The position numbers and the translations under genes are program-made. A stretch of 64,000 bases of DNA from Begonia masoniana (lineage: Eukaryota; Streptophyta; Magnoliopsida; Cucurbitales; Begoniaceae): NCBI GenBank assembly GCA_022432975.1, contig CM039512.1, forward strand, positions 44,976,309 to 45,040,308, written 5' to 3'. This document shows positions 34,878 to 46,100 of the stretch, in pieces. The notes under the pieces were generated by a model, which was not told where the DNA came from, searched no databases, and worked only from the letters and a program-made list of their open reading frames with translations. How positions within the stretch are numbered: position 1 is the stretch's first letter; the number at the start of each line of letters is the position of its first letter.

Positions 34878-36859
34878 TTCAGGTTGAAGGTTTTCAAAAA
34901 TTAGGGTTTGATTCTTCGAAGGGTATCGAACAATTTCAGGTTTGCAATTATCTATGCGTGTAATTTTCAAAGGAAAAAAGAAATCAGAAATTAAAAAAAA
35001 AGTGAAAAGAAAAGGTGAAAAAGAATTCACCTTGGATTGTTTTCTTCGACTGTGTGAAGAATAGTGAGAGAGAGAAGCTCTCTGGTTCACCTACTTCAAT
35101 AGCGAATGCCGAAGTACAGAACAGTCCTAGCGCTGATCCGCCATCCAAAGGAAAAGCGCCGCCGCCCCCTGACCGCACAGACCATGCTAACCACCGACGC
35201 CGCCGTTCTGCCATCACCGCGCACACCAAAACCATCAGTGGTTGCCGCTATCGCCGAGCACCTCACAAAATACGACGCCTGGTCAATCCTCGTCGTTCTG
35301 TCATGCCGGAGAGAAACCAAGTGCACGACTACTGTCTGTCGACGGTCGAAGACGCAGAGCAGAGAGGAACTATTTCCTCTTGGAATTTTTAGTGTGATTT
35401 TTGTTTGGAATTTCTCTATTACTGTTGGTGTTAGAAAATCTGATATTGAAATTCTGTGGCTGGCTGAATTATTGATCGGACTGAATAATTAATCGGAAAA
35501 TTATCGGTTTGTTGGGCATTTTTTGGTTCAGAATATTTTGGAGGATTTATTCTGAATATTTGAGATTGATCATTGGGGTTGAATAATTGATCTGGAAATA
35601 TCTGTTTTTCGGGCATTGATTATTGATAACAATGGAAAGCGACGATAGCACAGGACATTGTATTGAAAAATTTGATGGGATAGATTTCGCATTCTGGTGA
35701 ATGCAAATCGAGGATTACTTGTACGGAACAAAATTTCATCTTCCCTTGAGTGCGAAACCAGAGAAGATGGAAGACGGTGAATGGAATCTCCTTGATAGAC
35801 AAGTTTTGAGAGTCGTCCGATTGACGCTAGCCAAAAGCATTGCTCACAACGTGGCGAAGGAGAAGACCACCACGTGTAACACCCGACATTTCGGCCAGGT
35901 GATTTTCTGGCCATTTTCATTGTCACCCTCTTATTTAACCCTTATGATTTAAAATTTAATGTTAAGACAAATTTATTACAAGTTGTGTGAAACTAGGTTG
36001 GGTGGCAGTTTTGTAATTAAAATCGATGGATTTAGTATAAATAGGAAATGGAAACCTTAAACCTCATTTATTACCACTGTAGCCGACATTCCCTCTCGGC
36101 GATTCCTTCTTTCCCAAGTTCTTGCTCTCGGCTATCAGAACTTCCCTTTACCGACGGCTGGTTTCGAGCTTGCTCTTCTCTGCAAATCCACACCCGAGGT
36201 ACGAAATGGACAATGTAGTCATTCATTAGTAAATAGAGCTCTGTTTTCAGCTCGGCACTGAGTTCGGATTTTTAGCAGTGGCCGAGTAGTTTGAGACTTT
36301 TTAAAAAAAAAAAAATCTGAGAGTAGAAATGTCATCCCGAATCGATTCTGAACATTTTAAGTAACCAACTCGGATTTAATCAATGGTAAAACCTGTCCAC
36401 CTAGTTTCGGATTTCAGACTGCAGTGTGTCAAACAGAGGAATCGGAATGACTTTAGCTATTAGATCCTAGGGTGGTTTATGATTAGGACTACTAGGACTT
36501 TGTTTTAACTACTGTAATGTACATGTTTTAGGTGAAGAAGTTAAAGAGAGGAAGTTTGGATTGCTAAGGAATCCAGGTAAGTGAATGTGTTAAGATTTCC
36601 GGCCACTAGGGCCCTACACCGCAAGGGTATTAGGAAATCACTGAAATGTTAGCTTATTGACTATGATTTGTTATTTCCACGATATGAAGAAGTTGTGTAA
36701 GTAAATGTAAAGTTACAGGATGTTTTACTTGTCCTCATGATATGACTTCTCTCTATGAACTTTATGTCTATGCACTGTGTCCCTGTTATGATTAAGTTGA
36801 GAATATGAAAAGCAAATGTAACCAAGATTAAGTGCAGAGCGGGGAAAGACTATGTTATG

Positions 36860-37050
36860 TACTGACTCGCGAATTCTCCCACTGGTGGAGGCCGAGTTAA
36901 TGATATGTATGACTCGCGAAATCTCCCACTGGTGGAGGCCGAGTTAATGATATGTATGGCTCGCGAATTCTCCCACTGGGGAGGCCGAGTGATGTATCAT
37001 GATTGCCGCGATAGGCAAATGATTACGTATGTCTGCCGCGATAGGCAAAT
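36860..37050. repeat. CTCGCGAA(T/A)TCTCCCACTGG short tandem repeats
   Basis: Three copies of a unit of about 55 bp with CTCCCACTGGTGGAGGCCGA lie at 36865-36990. Two copies of a ~33-bp unit with TGCCGCGATAGGCAAATGA follow. They lie inside LTR S7. Confidence 0.85.
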
Positions 37051-37574
37051 GACTATGTACCCCTGTCTTCCTCCCTCGTCTCCTGCCTTAATACATGTCA
37101 TGTAAATGATAAAGATGAACACGAATGATGAATGGTTTATGAACTTATGTCTCTTTAAATTGTGTACTCACGTATATCTGTCAGCAAGCATTCCTTACTA
37201 AGCATTAGGCTTATAGTTAAACCTTATGGTGTAGGTGAAGAAGGTTCAGGTGAGGATGTTATGTGCAAAGAGGATGCTTAAGGCTGGTTGCTGGAGGATG
37301 CTCAAGGTGACAGTGCGGGACTGGAGAGGCGACTTATGAACCCTGGTTAAGACTCTTATGTTACAGTATGTTAAAGGACATGGTAGCTTAAGTAGGATGA
37401 GATTATTTTAAAATGTTGAGCTTTGAAACTGTCTAGTGGATCATTGAGTCAGGGAATGATTATATAGATTTATAAATGATCTGTTGCTTAAGTCTTCCGC
37501 TATATGCATTTCAAATGAGTTGTGTTTTCTTTCTGTTGGGAGGAGTCATTTGATGATTTAGTGTTCTCTACCGT

Positions 37575-37945
37575 AAGACGGAAGCTGGATGAGGCAATCT
37601 TCCGGTTGACGTCATCGGCAGATGCCGAGAGTTAATTGTTTGATGGTTTAGTCTTCCGGCTGACGTCATCGGCAGATGCCGAAGGGTAGCTGTTTGTTGG
37701 TTTAGTCTTCCGGCTGACGTCATCGGCAGATGCCGAAGGTTAGTTGTATGATGGTTTAGTCTTCCGGATGACGTCACCGGAAGATGTAAAATGTGTTTTG
37801 TCGTTTAGCGACCGGAAGATGTAAAATGTGTTTTGTCGTTTAGCGACCGGAAGATGTAAAATGTGTTTTGTCGTTCGGAAGATGTAAAATGTGTTTTGTC
37901 GTTTAGCGACCGGAAGATGTAAAATGTGTTTTGTCGATTAGCGAC
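37575..37945. repeat. 54-bp and 35-bp arrays with TGACGTCA
   Basis: About four 54-bp units contain CTTCCGGCTGACGTCATCGG and GCAGATGCCGA. About four 35-bp units then follow, with CGGAAGATGTAAAATGTGTT and TTAGCGAC. The palindrome TGACGTCA occurs once per unit in the first array. Confidence 0.93.
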
Positions 37946-39337
37946 CGGATGATGTTTTAATTTAGCACGCGAGACCCACGTGCCCACCGGAAGATGTCTC
38001 CTTTTAGGCGATGTTAAGCGAGTCACGCGTAATGCACGTGATGACCGGACGACTAATTTCTGAGGGTTGTCAACGCATGCAACCCATGCAAACCCGAGTG
38101 GTATTAAGTTAAGAGAATTGAGGGCACCTCCTCTTTTCCCGAAATTGTCAAGAAGCCAATGACCGAGTCTAGTCGCTCGACTCTGTGAAGGTTGAGCCGA
38201 CGAGGCGTGGGAAGTCAGGCACGAGAGGGTTCGTCTTCCTTAATGGTTCTGCGTTTCTATTACCAGTTTAAAAAAAAAAAAAAAGTATATGTTAAATGTG
38301 AAAGTCTGTTGAGAGATAGTAAGTGAATGTAATAATAGTAAAAGTCAAGCAAACGATTAATGAAAGAATATGAACACGTGACGGCTCCTGGCCGGGGTCG
38401 TTACACCACGAGTCTGATGAAGGCTCTATCTGATATGTTCGAGAAACCCTCTGCGAATAATAAGGTATTTCTTATGAATAAGCTTTTTAATCTGAAGATG
38501 ATTGATGGTACTTCTGTCGCAGCACATCTGAATGAATTCAATACGACTATGAATCAATTGTTATCTATGGAAATTGATTTTGAAGATGAGGTTTGTGTCT
38601 TAATTTTGTTGGCGTCTCTACCGAATAGCTGGGAGCCTATGAGGGCAGCAGTTAGTAATTTAATTGGAAGTGCTAAATTGGTATTCACCGATGTGAGGGA
38701 TCGTATTTTTGCCGAGGAGGTTCATAAAATTGAGTCTGGTGAAACATCGACAAACTCAGCTCTGAATGTTGAAAATAGAAGCAGGAGTCAAAGTAAAGGT
38801 CCGGGCAATAGAAGTCGAAGTCAGAGGAAGTCCGAAAAACAAGCCAATTTTGAGTGTTATTACTGTGGCAAGAAAGGACACATAAAGAGATTTTGTCACA
38901 AGCTTCTTCGGGAGAATCCGAATGCCAAAGGAAAGGAAAAGATGTTTGAAGAAGGTGACACAGGCGAGGAGGCAGCCACAGCCACCGAAGAGTTCTTTAG
39001 TGTGTACGACAAGGATGTCGTAAATTTTGCTTGCCAAGATACAGGTTGGGTAATCGATAGTGGCGCTTCAATACATGCCACGTCGCGGAGAGATTTCTTT
39101 ACGTCCTACACTTCGGGTGACTTTGGAAGTGTGAGGATGGAAAATGGTGACGTTGCAAAAGTCATTGGTATGAGAGATGTGCGTTTGGAGACCAACATCG
39201 GTAACACCTTGGTCTTGAGAGGTGTGAAGCACATCCCTGACATCCGTAAGAATTTGGTCTCGACTGGCAAGCTCGACGACGAAGGGTTTGCAACACCTTT
39301 TGTGATGGAAAATGGAATCTTACCAGAGGTTCATTGA

Positions 39338-39678
39338 TTGTGGCGAGAGGAGAAAAATTCTCCTCATTATATGTTATGCACGCGAAGATCGCGGATTCCA
39401 TAGTCAATGTTATGGCTAATAAGGCTGCAAAGTTTGCGAATTCACCTTCAAAGAGAAAGGTTAAGAAGACTCGAAAGAAGTCAGGTTCTCTGGTGAAGTT
39501 CAGATTGGGATATGAAGAACATTAGAGCCACTGAGTCAGCCTATTACAGATGTTCAGTCATCAGTTTCAGTTTCACTTCAGAATGGTATCATCAAAGGTA
39601 GAACCATGTGAAAGCTTAAAACTCCGGGACGATATGATGAAACTATGGGTTATGTATTGAATGTGTTCATGGGTAATG
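39338..39678 (+). pseudogene. Remnant of copia pol after protease
   Basis: Open stretches in changing frames read VARGEKFSSLYVMHAKI, then KAAKFANSPSKRKVKK, and near the end LKTPGRYDETMGYVLNVF. I do not recognise integrase or RT motifs here. The segment is a decayed coding remainder that runs into solo LTR S8 and resumes for about 340 bp after it. Confidence 0.55.
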
Positions 39679-42288
39679 TGTGACAGCCCGAGACCCGATC
39701 GAGGTCCGAGAGCCGTCACACCATAACTGTGACAGCTCGAGACCCGATCGGGATCCGAGAGCCGTCACTCCGTACATTTAACAGAAAACTAGACACATAT
39801 TTTTTTTTTGAACTTTAAACAGAATGAATCCTTTAAAACGAAACCTTAAAACTTTTCAGAGAGAAAGAGAAAGAGAGAGCATTCTCTGGAAAGTAAAACA
39901 AAACGGGAAAAATAGTTAAAAACCGAACTGCAAAATAAACAACATAAGGGAATCAGAACACTTGGAACAGAATCAGAAGACATATTAAAAGAAAAGCTAC
40001 AGTGAATACCGGAATCGGGTGATCTGTGGCCGAAAGAGTAAATAAACAGGGCGGAAGACGTAGGTAGAAAATGTAAGTAAACTGGGCGGCAATATAAACT
40101 AGCGGTGGATATGAATAAGACAAAAGTGAACAGTGGCAGCGGTGGATGTGAGTAAGACAAAATAGATGACGTCAGACGGAAGATGAAATTTTAAAGGCAG
40201 CGGTGGATGTGAATAAAACAAAAGTGAACAGTGGCAGCGGTGGATGTGAGTAAGACAAAATAGATGACGTCAGGCGGAAGATGAAATTTTAAAGGCAGCG
40301 GTGGATGTGAATAAAACAAAAGTGAACAGTGGCAGCGGTGGATGTGAGTAAGACAAAATAGATGACGTCAGGCGGAAGATGTAATTTTAAAGACAGCGGT
40401 GCATGCAGTTTTAAACGGGCAACGGGCAACGGTGGATATGATTTTTACAAGTAGCGGTTGACATGATTTTTAAAACGGGCAGCTGTGGAAGTGAATTTCA
40501 AGCAGCGGTGGACGTGATCGGAAGATGTAGTTTAAAAGGGCAGAATTTGACAACTTTTAACAGGAGTACATAAAAACAGAAATCGTGAAAATAGAAAGTG
40601 TGAAAACTTCACACTTCAGAAAAACGATTCACAACATGATTTTGGGCATATCAAGAAAACACGACATAATTCTAAGAAAACAGATTTCATGGGTAACTCT
40701 AAAACCAGAGATAATCCATACACACCCTAAAAGAGAAATATTCCAAACAATTCCAGAATACTTCAGAATATACACAACTGTCAAATACAGAGTTTTTAAA
40801 ACTTAAACATCAGAACTTATACATTGTTTTAAGATCTGGAAGACTGTACAAAACTCGATATACATTACCAAAACTTCATCAGACAGGGGTTTTCAAACAT
40901 CAACACCAATCCTATACACCGGTTTAAAATTTCAAAATTTATACAGGACTTGACATAATTTTAAAATACCCTCACAGAAACAAAATGTGTCTGGCTGCAG
41001 CAACCAACCCCCATGAGTTCGACCCGCCAACTACATCAAATCATCATCTTGAGGCACAAAGTCCTCGTCCACGGTTTCAGTACCTACATCAGAGAGCTTA
41101 CCTATGAGTCTAAAACTCAGTAAGAACATATAAATGCAGTGATGCATATGCTATGCATGAACTTTTCAGAATACAGTGACATTACAGAACATTGTTTTTA
41201 TCTGTCAGAGGGATATAAGTGGGGCTTATAGAGGAACTGGCAAGTGCACGACAGGCACATAACAGATTTACAGAACAGAAACAGAACAGAACAGACAGAG
41301 CTGTACAGAACAGTAGGCCAGTCCCCGTCCCGTACTTAACCAATACATTACAGTCAGATTTTATCTTTCTTAATTTCAAAACCGTGCACAGAAAACTTTT
41401 GCATGTCTTTTAGGAAATCGTGTATGCATGAGTATTTACAGTGCTTAAACATAAAACGGCAGACAACAGAAATATTACAGCAGAACGTAAGGTGTGACAC
41501 AGATAACTCAGAACTTAACTCTAACTTTCTCTACCATAAACCACCCGACATACGTAGTACCTAGTATCTCCGTGATGTAGGGTCTTAAGGGCCCACCTAC
41601 GGATATGAACTTACCAGTTTGCTACAGAGTTGATAGTCTTGAACGTCTCAGCTATGCACGGACCTAAAACATGCACGTAGAGAAAATAAACAAGCTGCAA
41701 ATGCTAACAAATAACTTGTGGGATATGCTCCTAACTCCATGCAGACTTTTAGAAAACAAACCAACGTGTTTTCATGCAATAACAACAAGTTTTTCCAAAA
41801 TATCACAACCCTAAACTTCAACAAAACTGTCATTTTAACTTGTCCAAACACGTTAGCATAAGCAGATGCTTACCTTAGGCAGAAACAGAAGAAAAATCAA
41901 GGAAGATCGAAGGTGCTTCGATAGATGATTTTCGTCTGGAAGAGAGGGAACAGAGAGAAATGGATGAATGTGGAGGTTCACATAGAAGAGAGGAGAATAG
42001 GTAGGTTTCTCAGCAAGTTATTGACATTTGGCAGCAATCCATTGGATACCTCCCACCAACCTTAATTTCTTCCCAATTTACCCCTCCATGTATCTCTAAC
42101 TAATGGTTTTGTTTACTCATACCTTAGTTTTATTTTTATCTCATTATCCAAATATACATATTTGTATGTATCAATATATAAATTCCGTCGATTTGGTTCC
42201 CAACAAAACCCTCATTGGATTAATACCAAATTAATCCCACATAATAATTCAGGGAGAAATTACATAGGTAAAAATGTCGGGTGTTACA
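39679..42288 (-). mobile_element. Solo LTR S8 with duplicated end, TSD TAATG/TAACG
   Basis: The LTR proper is 39728-42288, with plus-strand ends TGTGACAGCTCGAGACC and TGTCGGGTGTTACA. To its left, 39679-39720 repeats the first 42 bases of the LTR, followed by CCATAAC. The flanks TAATG (39674-39678) and TAACG (42289-42293) form a target duplication with one change and place both copies inside a single insertion. An array with a period of about 98 bp at 40095-40390 contains GCAGCGGTGGATGTGA and TGACGTCA. Confidence 0.87.
40095..40390. repeat. 98-bp tandem array
   Basis: Three copies of a unit of about 98 bp, each with two GCAGCGGTGGATGTGA(A/G)TAA half-units and one TGACGTCAG(A/G)CGGAAGATG, inside LTR S8. 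Confidence 0.92.
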
Positions 42289-42293
42289 TAACG

Positions 42294-42628
42294 ATTCCTG
42301 TGTGAAGTCTTCAACATGTTAAGATGCAGTTCATTGCGACAACCCTGATAGTTCAGTGATACCATAGAGCAGAAGATGTGATTTCTTCTCAAGTAAGTCT
42401 CTCAAGTTTAAGCGGGGCTTAAACTTGAACGGTATCGGATGCTGAATTGGCCCATCTGGGTCCTTTGTGGTAGAGGAGCTTTTTTAATGGTGTTTTGCAG
42501 ATTTGTTTCCTTGCACTAGAATTTCGTAGAAGGTGAAAATTTTCAGAGTTCAGTGTTCTAGATTCGCTTTGAGTTGGGCTGAGTAGCCTGATGGATCTCT
42601 CATGTGGAATTCGTGTCAAGGTGAAGTT
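42294..42628 (+). other. 3' interior of copia element
   Basis: About 335 bp between S8 and the copia 3' LTR. It contains no long open frame. GATACCATAGAGCAGAAG near 42359 is probably non-coding tail, and the stretch ends at the 3' LTR start. Confidence 0.6.
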
Positions 42629-42894
42629 TGTTAGAATTTGGTGTGACCCGAATTCTAGTTGGGCCAGGTCGGGCCCGTATATCAATATTAGGATTTTACA
42701 TTTTCTCTATATATTGATATTTGAGTCGCAAAACTCATTGTACCGAATTTGATATTAGTGATTCTCTCATATGTCCGTGATTTTTTCCCTTTCTAGGGTT
42801 TATACGTAAAATTCAGTGTCCATTATTTTCTCATTTTTCTTTTTCGATTTCTCGATCGTTCGTTACAGGTGGATTATGGCGTCTAATCCTAACA
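42629..42894 (+). mobile_element. Copia 3' LTR
   Basis: A 266-bp copy of the 5' LTR at 34595, with a handful of substitutions and small indels, ending GTCTAATCCTAACA. Confidence 0.93.
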
Positions 42895-43114
42895 GTGAGG
42901 ATGTGTAATCTCATATTGCTTAAGAAATTAGAAATTAAGTGGTATATAAGTAGAGTTCTCCTCCCTACCTACTACAATACGTTTTTGGGCTAACTCCAAG
43001 AACAAATTTGTGGGATTCCAGCCCATAACAGACAATATTATACTGGAGCACAGGGGGATTCCACAAATGATATTAGAGTCAATGCCTAACCGGAAGTGTA
43101 GCCGATGGAGAGAT

Positions 43115-43341
43115 CGTGACAGCCCGCCATAAGAAGACAAGGACGATCTAAGATTTTATTAATTGTGAATGTGCAACCCATACCAGCGAAGTGTACAATC
43201 TCACATCGCTTGGGAGAGTGATATATAAGTAGAGTTTTCCTCCCTAGCTAGTATAACGAGTTTTGTGCTAACCTGAAGAATAAATTTGTATTGACTCCGA
43301 CGCAAAGTGGATAATATTGTACTACTCCGGGAGACTCCACA
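43115..43341 (+). mobile_element. TRIM 3' LTR
   Basis: A 227-bp LTR beginning (CG)TGACAGCCCGCCATAAG, where the 5' LTR has TGTGACAGTCCACCATGTG, and ending GACTCCACA. It shares TATATAAGTAGAGTT with the right part of the 5' LTR. Confidence 0.82.
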
Positions 43342-43346
43342 ACATA

Positions 43347-45273
43347 TCTCGTGTATAACATCTTTGTTCGATATAGAAACTTACATAACATATTTAAGTG
43401 GGGGGCTAAGAATTTTGTATATTTATTTATTTGATATTTTCCAACATTTTTTATGGAGAAACTAAACATTATTAAAAAGAACTCCAATTTAATGATCTTT
43501 TCCTCTTCAATTTTTTAAGGATATCTTCTTAAATATCTATATAACATCAGCTTAAGTAAGGTGGAGCTGAGAGGTGAGGTCCAAGTTGAGCCTGTGGGCT
43601 GACAGTTATTATTTTTTCTAAAAATTACAAACAAAATCCGCGACATAAATAGGAAATGTGTCGCAGCGTTAATGCGTTTCTACAATTTTTTCTTAACTTT
43701 TTAAAATTGTTTTGTATTGAATTTTGTTTTTTTTTTTTTGTGTTTTTTTAATTGTTTCATATTTAATTTTTAAAAAAAAAATCTTGACAAAAGAAACAAT
43801 GATGCAAAAAATATGATTTTAGTTAGTAAACTTATGACATCCCCGATCAAGAAAACATTCAGACGCACTCAACCCATTGCACTAAAAGAAAATTTTGACG
43901 CAACACTCCACCATGCCCAGATACTAAAATCTGTATCTTCATCGTCTATTATGACCGATTATTGTTCAAGATAACGATGTATATATGAAGTATTACTAAT
44001 TGTCAAAGTGCTTGCAACAAATTGTTTACTCTTTAAAATTTGCAAATGAATTTAAGAAAAAAAAATTAGAACTAGAAGCAATATTTGAAGATGACGAAGA
44101 AGACTAATCTATCATGAACAGTGCGTTGTTTATTAAAAAAAAAATTCATTTAATTTGATATAAAAAAATGCAAAACGTTATGCACATTTTGTTGATCATG
44201 CTCGTAAATTAAATCTAACCAAAGTTTTATAGACTCTTTTTCATACCTAGGATCAATAATCACATGTAACAAAAATAAAACATGCAACTCAATATCATTA
44301 AAATATTTGTAAAATTTCCATTTTTCCAAGTACGGTTTTAAGTACATCTAAATTAGAAAAGTTGAAAAACATGTAACAAATTGTAGTGAATTGTATAATA
44401 ACATGACAAATCGTAAAATATTCACAACACTTTTATTTTCTTCTGCCTAAATTTAGGTTATAATATATTTTTCATCGTTGTTTCGTTTTTTTTTTATTTT
44501 CCAACTCTTGGATATCAAAATCATGTGTACATGTTTGAACATGGCTTTCTTATCTGTCACGCCTACTTTTGCGACTTTCTTTGCAAAATTATTTGGACTA
44601 AATCTTTGGATTTTAATTAAAAAGTTGTACCATTTATTTTATTCTCCTACCCAAATTCTTCTTAAAAAAAATTCCGTTTTTAATATACTATTAGGTACCA
44701 GTACATTTAAACCCTAACGTAGCAAGGATCGACATTTAAACGACGCTAATGTGGCAAGCATGGACATTTAAAACACTTTTAATATGATAAATTAATTTCT
44801 AGGACAAAACAAACATGAACCTAAATTTCACATGTAGTCTCTCTGCCATTCAAATAATCACGTGCTCTATTTCATTCGATTTACCAAAAGTCCTTCGTTT
44901 TCTTCGATTTCAAGAAAAATATCAAATAATTACTGTTTTCATAAAAATAAAAATAAAAATAAAAATAAAAATAAAAAAGAATTGTAAAGTTGGTAACAAT
45001 GCATTGCATCTATTGTCTCGTTTACTTCTTTTGTAAGGCATAAAAGCCATAACTTTAACTACAAGTGACCGAGCTCACAAAAATAAAATTGTTTAATCTT
45101 TGAATTTAGATCTACCAAATTATAATCACGTGTTTTTCATTTTGTAACATTTTTTTCAAACTTCAACTTTGATCATTATTTATGTCACGCCGACTTTGCC
45201 AAAGCAATAATTTAGATTTATTCATTATTGTAACAAGCAAAATTCAAATAATGATATTTTTTGAGTAAGTAGC
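43347..45273. other. AT-rich intergenic DNA with an (AAAAAT)n microsatellite
   Basis: About 1.9 kb with no recognisable gene. At 44938-44976 there is a run of AAAAAT/ATAAAA repeats. A short inverted pair, GCGACA...TGTCGC, occurs near 43640-43665. The small frames look accidental. Confidence 0.6.
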
Positions 45274-45481
45274 AATATTGTGATGACCCGGATGTATACG
45301 ATGGCTGCACGAACCGGAACCCGGATGGCGGTACGTCCGTGCGGGCGAATCGGAAGGTGACGGGTCATAAAAAGGGGAGTCGTCACAATCCCACATTGCT
45401 TGAGGAAGTATGTAGAAATGAAACATATGTAAAGAGACCCTCCTAAGATAGTAAGACGTGTTTTGGAGCACAATTGGCAAC

Positions 45482-45562
45482 AGATCTCATAAGAACTCCG
45501 GAGTTAAAAGTGCTTCGGCAAGAGTAGTACCAGGTTGGGTGACCGACTGTGAAGTCTTTGTC
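45482..45562 (+). ncRNA. 5S rRNA-like domain in Cassandra 5' LTR
   Basis: The stretch from AGATCTCATAAGAACTCCG through GAGTAGTACCAGGTTGGGTG and GAAGTC follows the 3' two thirds of plant 5S rRNA, including the internal RNA polymerase III promoter boxes in the A-box (AGTTAAAAGTGCTTCGG) and C-box regions. In Cassandra this domain is conserved with its promoter. Here it has several differences from 5S, for example CTGTGAAGTC for CTGGGAAGTC. It is not a functional rRNA gene. Confidence 0.88.
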
Positions 45563-45930
45563 AAACAAAGCCGTGAGGGGAGGATATTGGGCTACGGCCC
45601 AATTCCCAGAGCGGACAATATCTTGCTAGGATAAAGGGTCGTTACAAATAGTATCAGAGCCTGTACCCAACCGAAAATGTGGCCAATGAGAACGTTGGGC
45701 CCCCGAGGGGGGTTGATTGTGATGACCCGGATGTGTAAGTATGTGTACGATGGCTGCACGAATCGGAACCCAGATGGCGGTATATCCGCGCGGGCGAATC
45801 GGAAGGTGACGGGTCGTAAAAAGGAGAGTCGTCACAATCCCACATCGCTCGGGAAAGTATGTGAAAATTAAACATATGTAAAGAGACCCTCCCAAGATAG
45901 TAAGACGCGTTTTGGAGCACAATTGGCAAC

Positions 45931-46011
45931 GGATCTCATAAGAACTCTGAAGTTAAAAGTGCTTCGGCGAGAGTAGTACCAAGTTGGGTGACCGACTGGG
46001 AAGTCCTTGCC
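45931..46011 (+). ncRNA. 5S rRNA-like domain in Cassandra 3' LTR
   Basis: This is the second copy of the 5S-derived domain, closer to 5S than the first at several positions (GGATCTCATAAGAACT, GGCGAGAGTAGTACCA, CTGGGAAGTCC). It is part of the LTR and not a free-standing rRNA gene. Confidence 0.9.
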
Positions 46012-46100
46012 AAACAAAGCCGTGGGGGGAGGATATTGGGCTACGGCCCAATTCCCAGAGCGGACAATATTTTGCTGGGATAAAGGGTCGTTACAAATAT

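Larger units (their letters stand above)
35875..38405 (+). mobile_element. Solo LTR S7, TSD CCACG
   Basis: A 2531-bp plus-strand LTR with ends TGTAACACCCGAC and GGCCGGGGTCGTTACA. Perfect CCACG duplications lie at 35870-35874 and 38406-38410. Removing it with one duplication restores the copia gag reading frame exactly, which confirms both ends. It has a 54-bp repeat array at 37590-37775 and a 35-bp array at 37755-37945. Confidence 0.97.
35632..39337 (+). pseudogene. Ty1/copia gag-protease, split by solo LTR S7
   Basis: The ATG at 35632 begins MESDDSTGHCIEKFDGIDFA. A TGA at 35698-35700 follows FW, where relatives have a basic residue. The gag continues to KEKTTT at 35874, is interrupted by S7, and resumes in the same frame at 38411 with SLMKALSDMFEKPSANN. 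Further domains are capsid (LASLPNSWEPMRAAVSN), an intact zinc knuckle (CYYCGKKGHIKRFC, near 38858-38900) and an aspartic protease with WVIDSGASIHATSRRDFF (near 39047). A frameshift near 39325 ends the frame, and the tail (GSLIVARGEKFSSLYVMH) continues in the next frame. Apart from these lesions the gene is well preserved. Confidence 0.92.
34595..42894 (+). mobile_element. Ty1/copia element, gag-protease only, TSD GTAAG/GTGAG
   Basis: The LTRs at 34595-34863 and 42629-42894 both start TGTTAGAATTTGG and end in AACA. The flanks GTAAG (34590-34594) and GTGAG (42895-42899) form a target duplication with one change. The interior has a degenerate primer site, gag and protease, but no integrase, RT or RNase H. 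Two gypsy solo LTRs are inserted in it. Without them the element is about 3.2 kb, so it is a non-autonomous deletion derivative. Confidence 0.9.
34519..43341 (+). mobile_element. TRIM retrotransposon split by a copia element, TSD ACATA
   Basis: A terminal-repeat retrotransposon in miniature. The 5' LTR consists of 34519-34594 plus 42900-43065 (242 bp once the insertion is removed). The ~50-bp interior holds a degenerate primer site (TGATATTAGAGTC near 43068). The 3' LTR is 43115-43341 (227 bp), with the same blocks, such as TATATAAGTAGAGTT and TCTCCTCCCTA variants. Perfect ACATA duplications lie at 34514-34518 and 43342-43346. TRIMs encode no protein and depend on other elements. A full copia element sits in its 5' LTR. 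Confidence 0.85.
45279..46095 (+). mobile_element. Complete Cassandra TRIM, TSD AATAT
   Basis: An 817-bp element with two LTRs (45279-45646, 368 bp; 45718-46095, 378 bp) that start TGTGATGACCCGGATG and end GGGTCGTTACA. A perfect AATAT duplication flanks it (45274-45278, 46096-46100). The 71-bp interior holds a primer site with one mismatch (TAGTATCAGAGC, 45649-45660) and a polypurine tract (near 45704-45712). Each LTR carries 5S rRNA-derived sequence, the hallmark of the Cassandra family. It encodes no protein and must be moved by other retrotransposons. Confidence 0.96.

Noticed and set aside
34812..35492. Possible host gene on either strand around 35000-35400
   Set aside because: It lies between the copia primer site and gag start, so it is leader sequence. 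The overlapping frames on both strands are compositional.
36860..38020. CRISPR-like array
   Set aside because: The repeats are tandem without unique spacers, lie within a plant LTR and have no cas genes nearby.
38756..39407. Minus-strand frames opposite the copia gag-protease
   Set aside because: They are antisense shadows of a clearly recognisable gag-protease frame.
45905..46020. A genuine 5S rRNA gene
   Set aside because: Only part of 5S is present, with many changes, in LTRs with primer site, polypurine tract and a target duplication. It is Cassandra.
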